A stretch of 64,000 nucleotides of DNA, taken from contig NZ_LT799418.1 in NCBI RefSeq assembly GCF_900162725.1, positions 2,885,729 through 2,949,728 on the forward strand, given 5' to 3'. Position numbers and translations under genes: made by a program. The notes beneath the pieces are model-generated. The model did no database searches, was not told where the DNA came from, and saw only the letters and a program-made list of their open reading frames with translations. Source of the stretch: Parabacteroides sp. Marseille-P3160. GTDB taxonomy: Bacteria; Bacteroidota; Bacteroidia; Bacteroidales; Tannerellaceae. Position 1 is the first letter of the stretch. Every line of letters starts with the position of its first letter. Shown piece after piece: positions 27,306 through 35,811 of the stretch.

Positions 27306-28444
27306 TAGATATCCAATCGATTCCTTCTCCTTGCTATGTTCTGGAAGAGAAATTATTGCGTAATAATTTATCGCTTATTAAGAACGTAAAAGAACGCTCC
27401 GGTGCGAATATCATTCTTGCATTCAAGGCTTTCGCCCTATGGAAAGCGTTCCCGATTGTCCGGGAATACATTCCCTGCTCCACTGCCAGCTCGCCGTTCG
27501 AAGCCCGGTTAGCTTATGAGGAGATGGGGAATCCGGCGCATACCTATTCCCCGGCCTATACCGAGGCCGATTTTCCTGAGATATTGAAATACAGCAGCCA
27601 TATTACCTTCAATTCGCTGTCGCAATACGAACGCTTTTATCCGATGGTTCCGGCCGGCGGAAAGCATATTTCCTGCGGACTGCGGATCAACCCGGAATAT
27701 TCGGAAGTGGAAACGGAACTGTACAATCCCTGTGCTCCCGGCTCCCGGATGGGTATCGTCCGGGATTTATTGGGCGATACGCTGCCTGAAGGGATTGAAG
27801 GCCTCCATTTCCATACGTTGTGCGAATCCTCCTCTTACGACCTGGAAAAGACTCTAAAAGAGGTGGAAAGACGATTCGACCCGCTTCTCCGCCAGGCCAA
27901 ATGGCTCAATATGGGAGGCGGACACCTGATGACCCGGAAAGGATACGATACAGACCATTTAGTGTCTTTGCTAAAGTCTTTCCGTGCGAAATATCCCAAT
28001 CTGGAAATCATTTTGGAGCCCGGCAGCGCTTTCGCCTGGCAAACCGGATTCTTATTGGCGACGGTGGTGGATATTGTAGAGAATCATGGCATCCGGACTG
28101 CCCTGATGGATGCCTCGTTTACCTGTCACATGCCCGACTGCCTGGAGATGCCTTACCAGCCGGCCATTCGGAATGCCGTTATCGGGAAAATAGCCGGCAG
28201 ACCCACTTACCGGATCGGGGGAAATAGTTGCCTGAGTGGTGATTATATGGGCGACTGGTCGTTCGATAAGGAGCTGAAGGTGGGCGACAAACTGATTTTC
28301 GAGGATATGATCCACTACACCATCGTTAAGACAACGATGTTTAATGGCATTCCCCATCCGGCCATCGCTTTATGGACGACCGACGACCGATTGGTCGTTT
28401 ACCGTCGGTTCGGCTACGAAGATTACAAAGGACGAATGAGTTAA
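27302..28444 (+). CDS. nspC: Carboxynorspermidine decarboxylase
   Basis: PLP enzyme of the alternative polyamine pathway, converting carboxy(nor)spermidine to (nor)spermidine. 380 residues, fold-type III barrel. The Schiff-base lysine lies in LAFKAFALWK near the start; HFHTLCE, NMGGGHLM, EPGSAFAWQTGF and the C-terminal CLSGDYMGDW with its active-site Cys and Asp follow. Coupled to pcrA by an ATGA overlap, with no functional link obvious. The partner carboxyspermidine dehydrogenase is not in the window. Confidence 0.93.
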   Translation: MIDIQSIPSPCYVLEEKLLRNNLSLIKNVKERSGANIILAFKAFALWKAFPIVREYIPCSTASSPFEARLAYEEMGNPAHTYSPAYTEADFPEILKYSSHITFNSLSQYERFYPMVPAGGKHISCGLRINPEYSEVETELYNPCAPGSRMGIVRDLLGDTLPEGIEGLHFHTLCESSSYDLEKTLKEVERRFDPLLRQAKWLNMGGGHLMTRKGYDTDHLVSLLKSFRAKYPNLEIILEPGSAFAWQTGFLLATVVDIVENHGIRTALMDASFTCHMPDCLEMPYQPAIRNAVIGKIAGRPTYRIGGNSCLSGDYMGDWSFDKELKVGDKLIFEDMIHYTIVKTTMFNGIPHPAIALWTTDDRLVVYRRFGYEDYKGRMS

Positions 28445-28513
28445 AGCTTTGCAGTTGCTTATTTTTCCGTATCTTAGCGGTGGCGTAAGAATTTGATTAT
28501 AACAGCATAGAAT

Positions 28514-29464
28514 ATGGGTATATTTAGTTTTTTCAACAAGGATAAAAAAGAGAGCTTAGATAAGGGGTTATCGAAGACCAAAGACAGCGTTTTCTCCAAG
28601 ATTACCAAGGCGATTGCAGGCAGAAGCAAGGTAGATGACGACGTGCTGGATAATCTCGAAGAGGTACTGATCAGCTCGGACGTCGGAGTAGACACGACGC
28701 TGAAAATCATCTCACGCATCGAAAAAAGAGCGGCGAACGATAAATACGTAACAACAGAAGATCTCACGAAGATATTACGGGAAGAAATCGCCGCACTCCT
28801 GACTGAAAACAATACGGTCGACGGCGACCAGTTCGAGTTTCCCGATAGGAAACCATACGTCATTATGGTGGTAGGCGTCAACGGCGTAGGCAAAACGACG
28901 ACGATCGGCAAACTGGCCTACCAATTCAAGAAAAACGGGAAGAAAGTTTATCTGGGAGCAGCCGATACCTTCCGTGCGGCGGCCGTAGAGCAATTGGTCA
29001 TCTGGGGTGAGCGCGTCGGCGTCCCCGTCATCAAGCAACGGATGGGTTCCGATCCGGCTTCGGTCGCTTTCGACACGCTGAGTTCGGCTAAAGCCAACGA
29101 CGCCGATGTGGTGATTATCGATACCGCCGGCCGTTTACATAATAAAGTAAATTTGATGAACGAACTGACGAAGATCAAGAATGTGATGAAGAAGGTGGTT
29201 CCCGATGCTCCCCACGAAGTATTGCTCGTACTCGATGGTTCCACCGGTCAGAATGCATTCGAACAAGCCAAGCAATTTACCGCGGCGACCGAAGTGACGT
29301 CCCTGGCAATCACCAAACTGGACGGTACCGCGAAGGGCGGGGTGGTAATCGGCATCTCCGACCATTTCCGCATACCGGTCAAGTATATCGGATTGGGAGA
29401 AGGCATCGAAGATTTGCAGGTCTTCCGCAAAAAAGAGTTCGTAGATTCATTATTCGGTGAATGA
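28514..29464 (+). CDS. ftsY: Signal recognition particle receptor FtsY
   Basis: 316 residues: a short charged N-terminus, then the N domain (helical, about 15-95) and the G domain with GVNGVGKTTTIGKLA, DTFRAAAVEQL, DTAGRLHNK and TKLDGTAKGG, ending in GLGEGIEDLQVF. It lacks the long acidic A domain of E. coli FtsY, as usual in this phylum. GTP-dependent docking of SRP-ribosome complexes at the membrane. Overlaps rimO by four bases. Confidence 0.95.
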   Translation: MGIFSFFNKDKKESLDKGLSKTKDSVFSKITKAIAGRSKVDDDVLDNLEEVLISSDVGVDTTLKIISRIEKRAANDKYVTTEDLTKILREEIAALLTENNTVDGDQFEFPDRKPYVIMVVGVNGVGKTTTIGKLAYQFKKNGKKVYLGAADTFRAAAVEQLVIWGERVGVPVIKQRMGSDPASVAFDTLSSAKANDADVVIIDTAGRLHNKVNLMNELTKIKNVMKKVVPDAPHEVLLVLDGSTGQNAFEQAKQFTAATEVTSLAITKLDGTAKGGVVIGISDHFRIPVKYIGLGEGIEDLQVFRKKEFVDSLFGE

Positions 29465-30777
29465 GAAAAAATAAAGTAGACATCATTACCTTGGGCTGCT
29501 CCAAAAATCTGGTCGATTCCGAGCAACTCATGCGTCAATTCCAAGCTAACGGCTATACGGTCAAACATGACCCGGAAAAAGTAAACGGCGAAATCGTCGT
29601 AGTCAATACCTGCGGATTCATCGGGGATGCGCAGGAAGAGTCCATCAATATGATTCTCGAATTGGAGGAAGCAAAGAAGAAAGGCCGCATCGGACAGCTC
29701 ATTGTCATGGGTTGTCTGTCGGAACGGTTCCTAAAGGATTTGAAAAAGGAACTGACTGGTGTGGACCGCTTTTATGGGAAATTCAACTGGAAAGAACTGA
29801 TGAAGGATCTCGGGAAGTCCTATTACAGCGATCTGAGCTTCGACCGACTGCTTTCCACGCCCCGCCACTATGCATACGTCAAGATCGCCGAGGGTTGCAA
29901 CCGCACCTGCTCCTACTGCTCTATCCCGCTTATCACCGGGCAATACCAGTCCAAACCGATAGAAGAGATCGAGCAAGAAGTCCGCCTGCTGGCCATCAAA
30001 GGGGTAAAAGAGTTCCAGATGATTGCTCAAGATCTCACCTATTATGGCCTGGATATATATAAAAGGCTTGCCCTTCCTGAACTGATGGAACGTTTATCTG
30101 CCATTCCGGGAGTGGAATGGTTGCGCTTGCACTACGCCTATCCCGCCCATTTTCCCTACGATCTGCTGCACGTCATGCGTGAACACGCCAATATCTGTAG
30201 CTATCTGGATATTGCCTTGCAACACATCAGCGATCCGATGTTGAAACGCATGAGAAGGAATATTACCAAGTCGGAAACGTATGAATTAATAAAACGGATA
30301 CGCCGGGAGGTTCCGGGCATCCATCTCCGGACGACCCTCATGGTCGGCCATCCCGGAGAAACGGACCAGGACTTCGACGAGCTCGTGCAGTTTGTTAAAG
30401 AAATGCGTTTCGAACGCATGGGTGCCTTTGCCTATAGCCACGAGGCCGATACCTATTCATTCCGTCATTATGAAGACACAATCCCAATGGAAGTCAAGCA
30501 GGAACGCCTGGACTACCTGATGCAAATCCAGGAAAACATTTCCGGCGAGCTAAACGAAAAAAAGGTAGGGCATACGTTTAAAACCATCATCGACCGTGAA
30601 GAAGAAGATTTCTATATCGGCCGTACCGAGTTCGACTCCCCAGAAGTCGATCCGGAGATACTGGTTTCCAAGGAGAAGCCTCTCAAGATAGGGTATTTCT
30701 ACCCCGTTTCCATCCAAGAAGCGGAAGCTTTCGACCTTTACGGCAAAGTACAGCCTCCCATCGAAACGGTCAGATGA
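29461..30777 (+). CDS. rimO: Ribosomal protein S12 methylthiotransferase RimO
   Basis: 438 residues. Radical-SAM enzyme that methylthiolates the conserved Asp of ribosomal protein S12. N-terminal domain with the three cluster cysteines (TLGCSKN, NTCGFIGDA, VMGCLSERF), radical-SAM motif CNRTCSYCSIP, and a C-terminal TRAM domain (about 375-436). EGCNRTC and SHEADTYSF favour RimO over MiaB. Translationally coupled to ftsY. Confidence 0.94.
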   Translation: MRKNKVDIITLGCSKNLVDSEQLMRQFQANGYTVKHDPEKVNGEIVVVNTCGFIGDAQEESINMILELEEAKKKGRIGQLIVMGCLSERFLKDLKKELTGVDRFYGKFNWKELMKDLGKSYYSDLSFDRLLSTPRHYAYVKIAEGCNRTCSYCSIPLITGQYQSKPIEEIEQEVRLLAIKGVKEFQMIAQDLTYYGLDIYKRLALPELMERLSAIPGVEWLRLHYAYPAHFPYDLLHVMREHANICSYLDIALQHISDPMLKRMRRNITKSETYELIKRIRREVPGIHLRTTLMVGHPGETDQDFDELVQFVKEMRFERMGAFAYSHEADTYSFRHYEDTIPMEVKQERLDYLMQIQENISGELNEKKVGHTFKTIIDREEEDFYIGRTEFDSPEVDPEILVSKEKPLKIGYFYPVSIQEAEAFDLYGKVQPPIETVR

Positions 30778-30818
30778 TTGCCCCTTATTTATTCCAAAAC
30801 GAGTCAAAAAAAGAAAAT

Positions 30819-30956
30819 GTGCCAAAAGTCATCGCCTATCAACTGAAAAATGGATAGCTATGAATGAACTTAGTCATAACTATGAACTAATTCAGTCATA
30901 ACTATGAACGAACGCATTCATAGTTATGAGTTTTTGCAGGATTTTCTTTTGGCACA
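30819..30956. repeat. Composite inverted-repeat element, likely terminator of rimO
   Basis: TGTGCCAAAAG (30819-30829) and its exact inverse CTTTTGGCACA (30946-30956) bracket a block with two direct copies of AGTCATAACTATGAAC and one inverted copy (TTCATAGTTATGA). The last two form a 12-pair stem CATAACTATGAA/TTCATAGTTATG followed by GTTTTT, which should terminate rimO transcription. The outer repeats and 138-base size give it the look of a small palindromic insertion. Confidence 0.7.
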
Positions 30957-30983
30957 AACTCTTTAAGATATAGTATTTTTCTA

Positions 30984-32246
30984 TCAATAACCTCTGATAG
31001 CTTCGATACCCGGAAGCACTTTTCCTTCGATCGCTTCGAGCAACGCTCCACCACCGGTCGATACGTAGGAAACACCGTCCGCCAAGCCGAATTTATTTAC
31101 GCAAGCGACGGAATCACCTCCTCCTACGAGAGAGAACGCACCGTTCTTAGTAGCTTCAACGATGGCTTCTCCAACGCTTCTGGAGCCATGGGTGAAGTTG
31201 TCGAATTCAAAAACTCCCGTCGGGCCATTCCACAAAATGGTTTTCGATTTTTTGATTATGTCGGCATAGATGGCTTCTGTCTTAGGACCGATATCAAGGC
31301 CTTCCCATCCATCGGGAATCTTATCGACGTCGACAAAGGCTGTTTTAGCGTCGTTGCTGAAACTGTCGGCAATCTTTGTATCCACAGCCAAAACCAAATT
31401 CACTCCTTTTTCCTTGGCTTTCTTCAGAAGATCCAAGGCCAAATCGAGCTTATCATCTTCACAGATAGATTGGCCGATCGAACCGCCCAACGCTTTGGTA
31501 AAGGTATAGGTCATACCGCCGGTAATGATCAGGTTATCCACCTTATTCAACAGATTTTCAATAATTTCTATTTTAGAAGAAACTTTCGAACCTCCCATGA
31601 TGGCCGTAAACGGACGGACAATATCATTAAGTATTTTTTCTACCGCTTTCACCTCTTTTTCCATCAGGTAGCCGAACATCTTATGGTCGGTATCAAAATA
31701 AGCTGCAATCAATGCGGTGGAAGCATGCGCACGGTGGGCTGTTCCAAATGCGTCATTCACATAGCAGTCTGCATACGAAGCCAAGGTTTCGGTAAACTTC
31801 TTCTGGCTTTCTTTTACTGCTTTTTTAGCAGCTTTCTTCTCCTCGTCGGAGGCATCTTCCGCTAATCCTCTCGGTTTCCCTTCTTCTTCAGCATAGAAAC
31901 GAAGGTTCTCCAACAATAATACTTCACCCGGCTGCAAAGCGGAAGCTTTCACTTTGGCCTCTTCTCCGATGCAATCATTGGCAAACTGAACGTCTACACC
32001 CAATAATTCAGAGACATGAGGCAGAATATGTTTCAATGAAAACGTATCGGAAGGCCCTTTCGGACGTCCCAAATGAGAGCCTATAATAACACTTCCTCCA
32101 TCATTGAGTATTTTCTTCAATGTCGGAAGGGCAGCCCGGATCCGGGTATCATCCGTAATATTAAAATTCTCATCTAAAGGAACATTAAAGTCAACCCTAA
32201 CAAAAGCCTTTTTACCGGCAAAATTGAACTTGTCAATCGTTTGCAT
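30984..32246 (-). CDS. pgk: Phosphoglycerate kinase
   Basis: Glycolytic ATP-forming enzyme. 420 residues, two Rossmann-like domains. RVDFNVPLD at the N-terminus, [42 protein letters not shown] and the nucleotide-binding [10 protein letters not shown] and [10 protein letters not shown] near the end. An inserted lysine-rich stretch ([18 protein letters not shown], about 128-145) is common in Bacteroidetes. Its own promoter lies between it and the alaX-type gene. Confidence 0.96.
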   Translation of the reverse strand: MQTIDKFNFAGKKAFVRVDFNVPLDENFNITDDTRIRAALPTLKKILNDGGSVIIGSHLGRPKGPSDTFSLKHILPHVSELLGVDVQFANDCIGEEAKVKASALQPGEVLLLENLRFYAEEEGKPRGLAEDASDEEKKAAKKAVKESQKKFTETLASYADCYVNDAFGTAHRAHASTALIAAYFDTDHKMFGYLMEKEVKAVEKILNDIVRPFTAIMGGSKVSSKIEIIENLLNKVDNLIITGGMTYTFTKALGGSIGQSICEDDKLDLALDLLKKAKEKGVNLVLAVDTKIADSFSNDAKTAFVDVDKIPDGWEGLDIGPKTEAIYADIIKKSKTILWNGPTGVFEFDNFTHGSRSVGEAIVEATKNGAFSLVGGGDSVACVNKFGLADGVSYVSTGGGALLEAIEGKVLPGIEAIRGY

Positions 32247-32289
32247 AACATTATTATTTAAATAGATTACTATGTTGTCTCAAGCATCG

Positions 32290-32297
32290 CAAATTTA
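32290..32297 (-). promoter_or_regulatory. -7 element of pgk promoter
   Basis: TAAATTTG on the minus strand, 43 bases upstream of the pgk ATG. Confidence 0.6.
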
Positions 32298-32331
32298 CAC
32301 AAAAAAACAGGATGCTGAAATATATAAGCCA

Positions 32332-32805
32332 TTATTCTGTCAGTTTAAACCGAACGCGCAAGCGTCCATCGGTAAAGTCGTGGGAAAGAAACTTGAAATG
32401 CCCGATTTCCGACGTATTTTGTACGTGATCGCCTATGCATGCACAGACGTCATAATCACCGATCCTGACAATGCGTAAGGTTTCCGAGGCATCATCGGGC
32501 AGTTTGCTTAGATCTACCAATTTCCCGGCTTTCTCCCAACTTACATACTCATAACTTACGGGTAAATGACGGTCGATCACTTCATTGATAATACGTTCTA
32601 CTTCGTCTAATTTCTCCGCGCCCGGATCTTCCGCCAATTCATAATCGCATTTAGACTTCTTCCGTTCGATATGTGCATTTTTTGAGCGGGGACAGCCAAA
32701 TAAACGAACCATTGTCTGGTTTAGAATATGTTCAGCCGTATGCATAGGAGGGTATTCCTTTTTATTATGTGCGTTTAGCTCCGTTTTTTCTTCTTGTATA
32801 TCCAT
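32332..32805 (-). CDS. AlaX-like tRNA-editing domain protein
   Basis: 157 residues forming a free-standing SAD/editing domain related to the alanyl- and threonyl-tRNA synthetase second additional domain. The zinc ligands are visible as HTAEH (HxxxH, about residue 22) and CIGDH (CxxxH, about 120). Such proteins hydrolyse mischarged tRNA, usually Ser-tRNA(Ala), but the lack of the glycine-rich tRNA-recognition domain leaves the specificity open. The strand-rich end GHFKFLSHDFTDGRLRVRF is typical. A degenerate -7 element (TATCTTCG, 32830-32837) lies upstream. Confidence 0.85.
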   Translation of the reverse strand: MDIQEEKTELNAHNKKEYPPMHTAEHILNQTMVRLFGCPRSKNAHIERKKSKCDYELAEDPGAEKLDEVERIINEVIDRHLPVSYEYVSWEKAGKLVDLSKLPDDASETLRIVRIGDYDVCACIGDHVQNTSEIGHFKFLSHDFTDGRLRVRFKLTE

Positions 32806-32868
32806 GCGTTCTATTTTATTAATTCATTGCGAAGATACATTTTTTCAATAATACGGTAAAAAACATTT

Positions 32869-33434
32869 GTAAACACAAGGGTCTTTTAAGAAGATGGTTT
32901 ACTTTGTCATTTTGGCAGTATCATTGGTCTTTTAATTTCAAAAGAAACAAATATGTATAAATATTCTTCTGTTCACAAAAGTAAAAAGTACAAATAAATA
33001 ACAGCAAGTAGACAAAAGTAACCGTAAAAACGAGTATAATTTATAAATAATAACATTGGATAGAGATATAAATGTAACGTATACAAAAAAGAATACGGTA
33101 GTTTACATTAGTTTGATAAATATCTATATACTCATTAATATTCAGATATATAAATAATAAAACTAAAGCAATACTTTCAATATGGGCTACAGAATTAAAC
33201 ACAAGCGTATACAAGAGAAAAATAGAAAGGATTATATATAGATTTATTAATTGTATATCATATAATTAATATTAATATATAAAGTAAAACTTCAATAGTA
33301 TAAGCTTCCTATTTACAGTGAATCCAACCGTAAACAGGAGGGGAACAAGTCTTTGTTTACTTTTGTCACTTGTTCATTTTAGTAAACGCAAGTTGCATTT
33401 CTTAAATTATTTGTTATCTTTGTATCCTGTTTAC
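32869..33434. promoter_or_regulatory. Array of GTTTAC motifs upstream of the XRE regulator
   Basis: GTTTAC or its inverse GTAAAC occurs seven times in this AT-rich gap: 32869, 32897, 33101, 33330, 33355, 33382 and 33429. Two arranged as GTTTACT...AGTAAAC (33355-33388) bracket the -33 region of the promoter, and one (33429) sits just after the -7 element. By rough base-composition reasoning fewer than one copy would be expected by chance. They look like operators for the downstream HTH protein. No gene is supported between 32806 and 33501. Confidence 0.5.
33393..33422 (+). promoter_or_regulatory. -33/-7 promoter of the XRE regulator
   Basis: TTG at 33393-33395, a 19-base spacer and TATCTTTG at 33415-33422: an ideal Bacteroidota promoter. 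Confidence 0.7.
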
Positions 33435-33442
33435 ATATATAA

Positions 33443-33456
33443 CACATAATTATGTG
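33443..33456. promoter_or_regulatory. 14-bp palindrome in the XRE leader
   Basis: CACATAATTATGTG is a perfect palindrome about 20 bases after the -7 element and 45 before the start codon; a possible second operator or a small leader hairpin. Confidence 0.4.
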
Positions 33457-33501
33457 AACGGACATTTTGGCTTATTTTTCACAAATTCATAAGGAAAAAA
33501 G

Positions 33502-33957
33502 ATGATGAAAGAGCGCATTATTCGTATTATGGAGCATGAAGGGCTGACTTCCTCAAAGTTCGCAGAGCTTATCGGTATTCAGCGGTCTGCCGTATCGCAT
33601 ATTCTTTCCGGTAGAAATAATGCAAGTCTCGATGTCCTTATGAAAATACTGGAATGTTTCAATTATATCAATACCGACTGGCTTCTTTTCGGCAGAGGAG
33701 AAATGATGAAATCGGATGCCCGCCGCGGAACGCCCGATTTATTCTCAAATACGCCCCTAAATCGCCCCGAGGGAAGGACAGATACTGAATATCGCAAGGA
33801 TTTGGGGGTTCAGCGCATCGAAATAGCACCGAAGCAAGCTGTAATAGAACAAGTTGCATACAAAGAAAGACCATCTAAGAATATCAGTAAAATAATGATT
33901 TTCTACTCAGATAACACGTACGAGACTTTTACCCCCGAGAAAAACAAAAAAGAGTAA
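33502..33957 (+). CDS. XRE-family HTH regulator
   Basis: 151 residues. The Cro/CI-type helix-turn-helix spans about 5-60: LTSSKFAELIGIQRSAVSHILSG followed by NNASLDVLMKILECF, then NTDWLLFGRGEM, a typical continuation in Bacteroidetes chromosomal regulators. The second half is low-complexity and ends with a basic tail EKNKKE preceded by SKIMIFYSDNTYETF. It starts MMKER, so either of two adjacent ATGs can serve. Predicted to bind the GTTTAC-rich region upstream; targets otherwise unknown. It precedes pyrK by 73 bases, but pyrK has its own promoter. Confidence 0.85.
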   Translation: MMKERIIRIMEHEGLTSSKFAELIGIQRSAVSHILSGRNNASLDVLMKILECFNYINTDWLLFGRGEMMKSDARRGTPDLFSNTPLNRPEGRTDTEYRKDLGVQRIEIAPKQAVIEQVAYKERPSKNISKIMIFYSDNTYETFTPEKNKKE

Positions 33958-33991
33958 ACCTAAAGGTTCTGTCTATCCGGTATATTTCCAC

Positions 33992-33999
33992 TATCTTTG
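33992..33999 (+). promoter_or_regulatory. -7 element of pyrKD
   Basis: TATCTTTG, 31 bases before the pyrK ATG at 34031, supporting that start. Confidence 0.6.
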
Positions 34000-34030
34000 C
34001 ATAAATAATAGTGTGAGATTCTATACCCGT

Positions 34031-34813
34031 ATGAAAAAATATATGTTAGACTTGGAGGTCACCGGGAATCTACGCCTTCATCCCAATTATTGTCTGCTGA
34101 TATTAACAGCCGCCGAACCACTGCCGGATATGCTTCCGGGACAATTTGTGGAAGTGAAGGTCGAACATTCTTCAACGACTTTTCTTCGCCGCCCCATCTC
34201 GATTAATTATATTGATAGAGAAAAGAATGAACTGTGGTTGCTGATTCAGTTGATCGGTGACGGAACCCGGCGAATGGCCGAATATCAGACCGGAGACTTT
34301 ATCAACCTCCTGCTTCCCTTGGGTAATAGCTTTACCACTGACATCCCCGGAGGGAAAGGACAAAGACTTTTACTGATAGGCGGCGGAGTCGGCACAGCTC
34401 CTCTCCTGTATTTGGGTGAAGTATTGAAAAAATCCGGCTATCAACCGGAATTCCTCCTCGGAGCCCGTTCACAGGGTGATGTACTTCAACTGGAAGATTT
34501 TAACAAAATCGGTCCCGTACATATAACGACCGAGGACGGTTCCCTGGGTGAAAAGGGATATGTAACCAATCATTCGATCTTACGGAATGCAGAGTACAAT
34601 CGGATTTATACCTGCGGCCCCAAACCGATGATGGTAGCCGTAGCGAAATATGCGGCGGAAAACACAATCCCTTGCGAGGCTTCGCTCGAAAATACGATGG
34701 CGTGCGGCTTCGGCGCCTGCTTGTGCTGTGTGGAAGATACGCAGGACGGGAATTTGTGTGTATGTACGGAAGGACCGATATTTAATACAGAAAAATTGAA
34801 ATGGCTGAATTAA
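34031..34813 (+). CDS. pyrK: Dihydroorotate dehydrogenase B, electron-transfer subunit
   Basis: 260 residues from ATG 34031 (the in-frame GTG at 34013 is less likely, lying close to the promoter). FAD and 2Fe-2S protein that passes electrons from PyrD to NAD. FAD-binding [12 protein letters not shown], the nucleotide-binding [14 protein letters not shown] and CGPKPMM, and a C-terminal cysteine cluster ([16 protein letters not shown] then CVC) for the iron-sulphur centre. It overlaps pyrD by 13 bases. Confidence 0.94.
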   Translation: MKKYMLDLEVTGNLRLHPNYCLLILTAAEPLPDMLPGQFVEVKVEHSSTTFLRRPISINYIDREKNELWLLIQLIGDGTRRMAEYQTGDFINLLLPLGNSFTTDIPGGKGQRLLLIGGGVGTAPLLYLGEVLKKSGYQPEFLLGARSQGDVLQLEDFNKIGPVHITTEDGSLGEKGYVTNHSILRNAEYNRIYTCGPKPMMVAVAKYAAENTIPCEASLENTMACGFGACLCCVEDTQDGNLCVCTEGPIFNTEKLKWLN

Positions 34814-35715
34814 GTGTAAATATAGGGGAACTGCGACTAAAGAACCCTGTCATGACGGCATCGGGCACCTTTGGATATGGCATTGAATATGCAGACTTTC
34901 TGGATATTTCGAGTCTCGGGGGAATTGTTGTCAAGGGAACCACGCTGGAGCATCGTGAAGGAAATCCCTACCCTCGCATGGCGGAAACTCCGGCCGGAAT
35001 GCTGAACGCCGTTGGTTTGCAAAATAAAGGTGCCGACTATTTTGCCAAAACGATCTATCCGAAAATAAAGGATATCCGAACCCCTATGATTGTCAACGTG
35101 AGCGGGTCTTCCGTAGAAAGTTATGTAAAATGCGCCGAAATTATTGCTTCGCTGGATAATATCCCGGGCATTGAGTTGAATATTTCCTGTCCGAACGTAA
35201 AGGAAGGGGGCATGGCATTCGGCGTAAGCTGTGCGGGAGCCGCAGAAGTTGTCCGTGAAGTTCGCAAAGTTTACCCAAAAACACTGATCGTCAAACTGTC
35301 TCCAAATGTAACGGACATTGCCGAAATTGCCCAGGCAGTCGAAGCGGAAGGAGCCGACTCTATTTCTTTGATCAATACCGTTTTAGGAATGGCAATTGAT
35401 GCGGAAAAGCGGAGACCGATTCTGTCGACCGTAACCGGGGGACTCTCCGGACCTTGTGTGAAACCGATCGCCTTGCGCATGGTTTGGCAAGTCTATCAGG
35501 CCGTTAAAATTCCAATTATCGGGATGGGAGGCATTTCCAACTGGAAAGATGCTGTTGAATTCATCCTGGCAGGTTCTACAGCCATCCAAATCGGAACCTA
35601 TAACTTTATTGATCCGACTATTTCTGCTAAAGTCATAACCGGTATTAACGAATATCTTGACCGAAAAGGATTTAAGTCGGTACAGGAGTTGATTGGTGCT
35701 TTGGAAATCGGCTGA
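34801..35715 (+). CDS. pyrD: Dihydroorotate dehydrogenase B, catalytic subunit
   Basis: 304 residues, class 1B: oxidises dihydroorotate to orotate in pyrimidine synthesis, working with PyrK. FMN-barrel motifs: [33 protein letters not shown], the active-site region [13 protein letters not shown] with the catalytic Cys, [11 protein letters not shown] and the phosphate-binding [23 protein letters not shown]. Its start lies inside pyrK, so translation is coupled. Confidence 0.95.
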   Translation: MAELSVNIGELRLKNPVMTASGTFGYGIEYADFLDISSLGGIVVKGTTLEHREGNPYPRMAETPAGMLNAVGLQNKGADYFAKTIYPKIKDIRTPMIVNVSGSSVESYVKCAEIIASLDNIPGIELNISCPNVKEGGMAFGVSCAGAAEVVREVRKVYPKTLIVKLSPNVTDIAEIAQAVEAEGADSISLINTVLGMAIDAEKRRPILSTVTGGLSGPCVKPIALRMVWQVYQAVKIPIIGMGGISNWKDAVEFILAGSTAIQIGTYNFIDPTISAKVITGINEYLDRKGFKSVQELIGALEIG

Positions 35716-35755
35716 AAATCCGGAATACCCATCATAAAGTATATATGGCAAACAA

Positions 35756-35791
35756 AAAGAGAGGGGGCATATTAGAATGCTCCCTCTCTTT
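35756..35791. terminator. Bidirectional terminator between pyrD and mutB
   Basis: AAAGAGAGGG-G-GCAT and ATGC-T-CCCTCTCTTT form a 14-pair stem with one mismatch and a 6-base loop. A-rich and T-rich flanks let it serve both convergent units. Confidence 0.8.
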
Positions 35792-35811
35792 CCTTATATA
35801 AGCTTCCCTAT

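Noticed and set aside
31188-31865. 225-codon plus-strand frame
   Set aside because: Antisense to pgk and without protein-like motifs.
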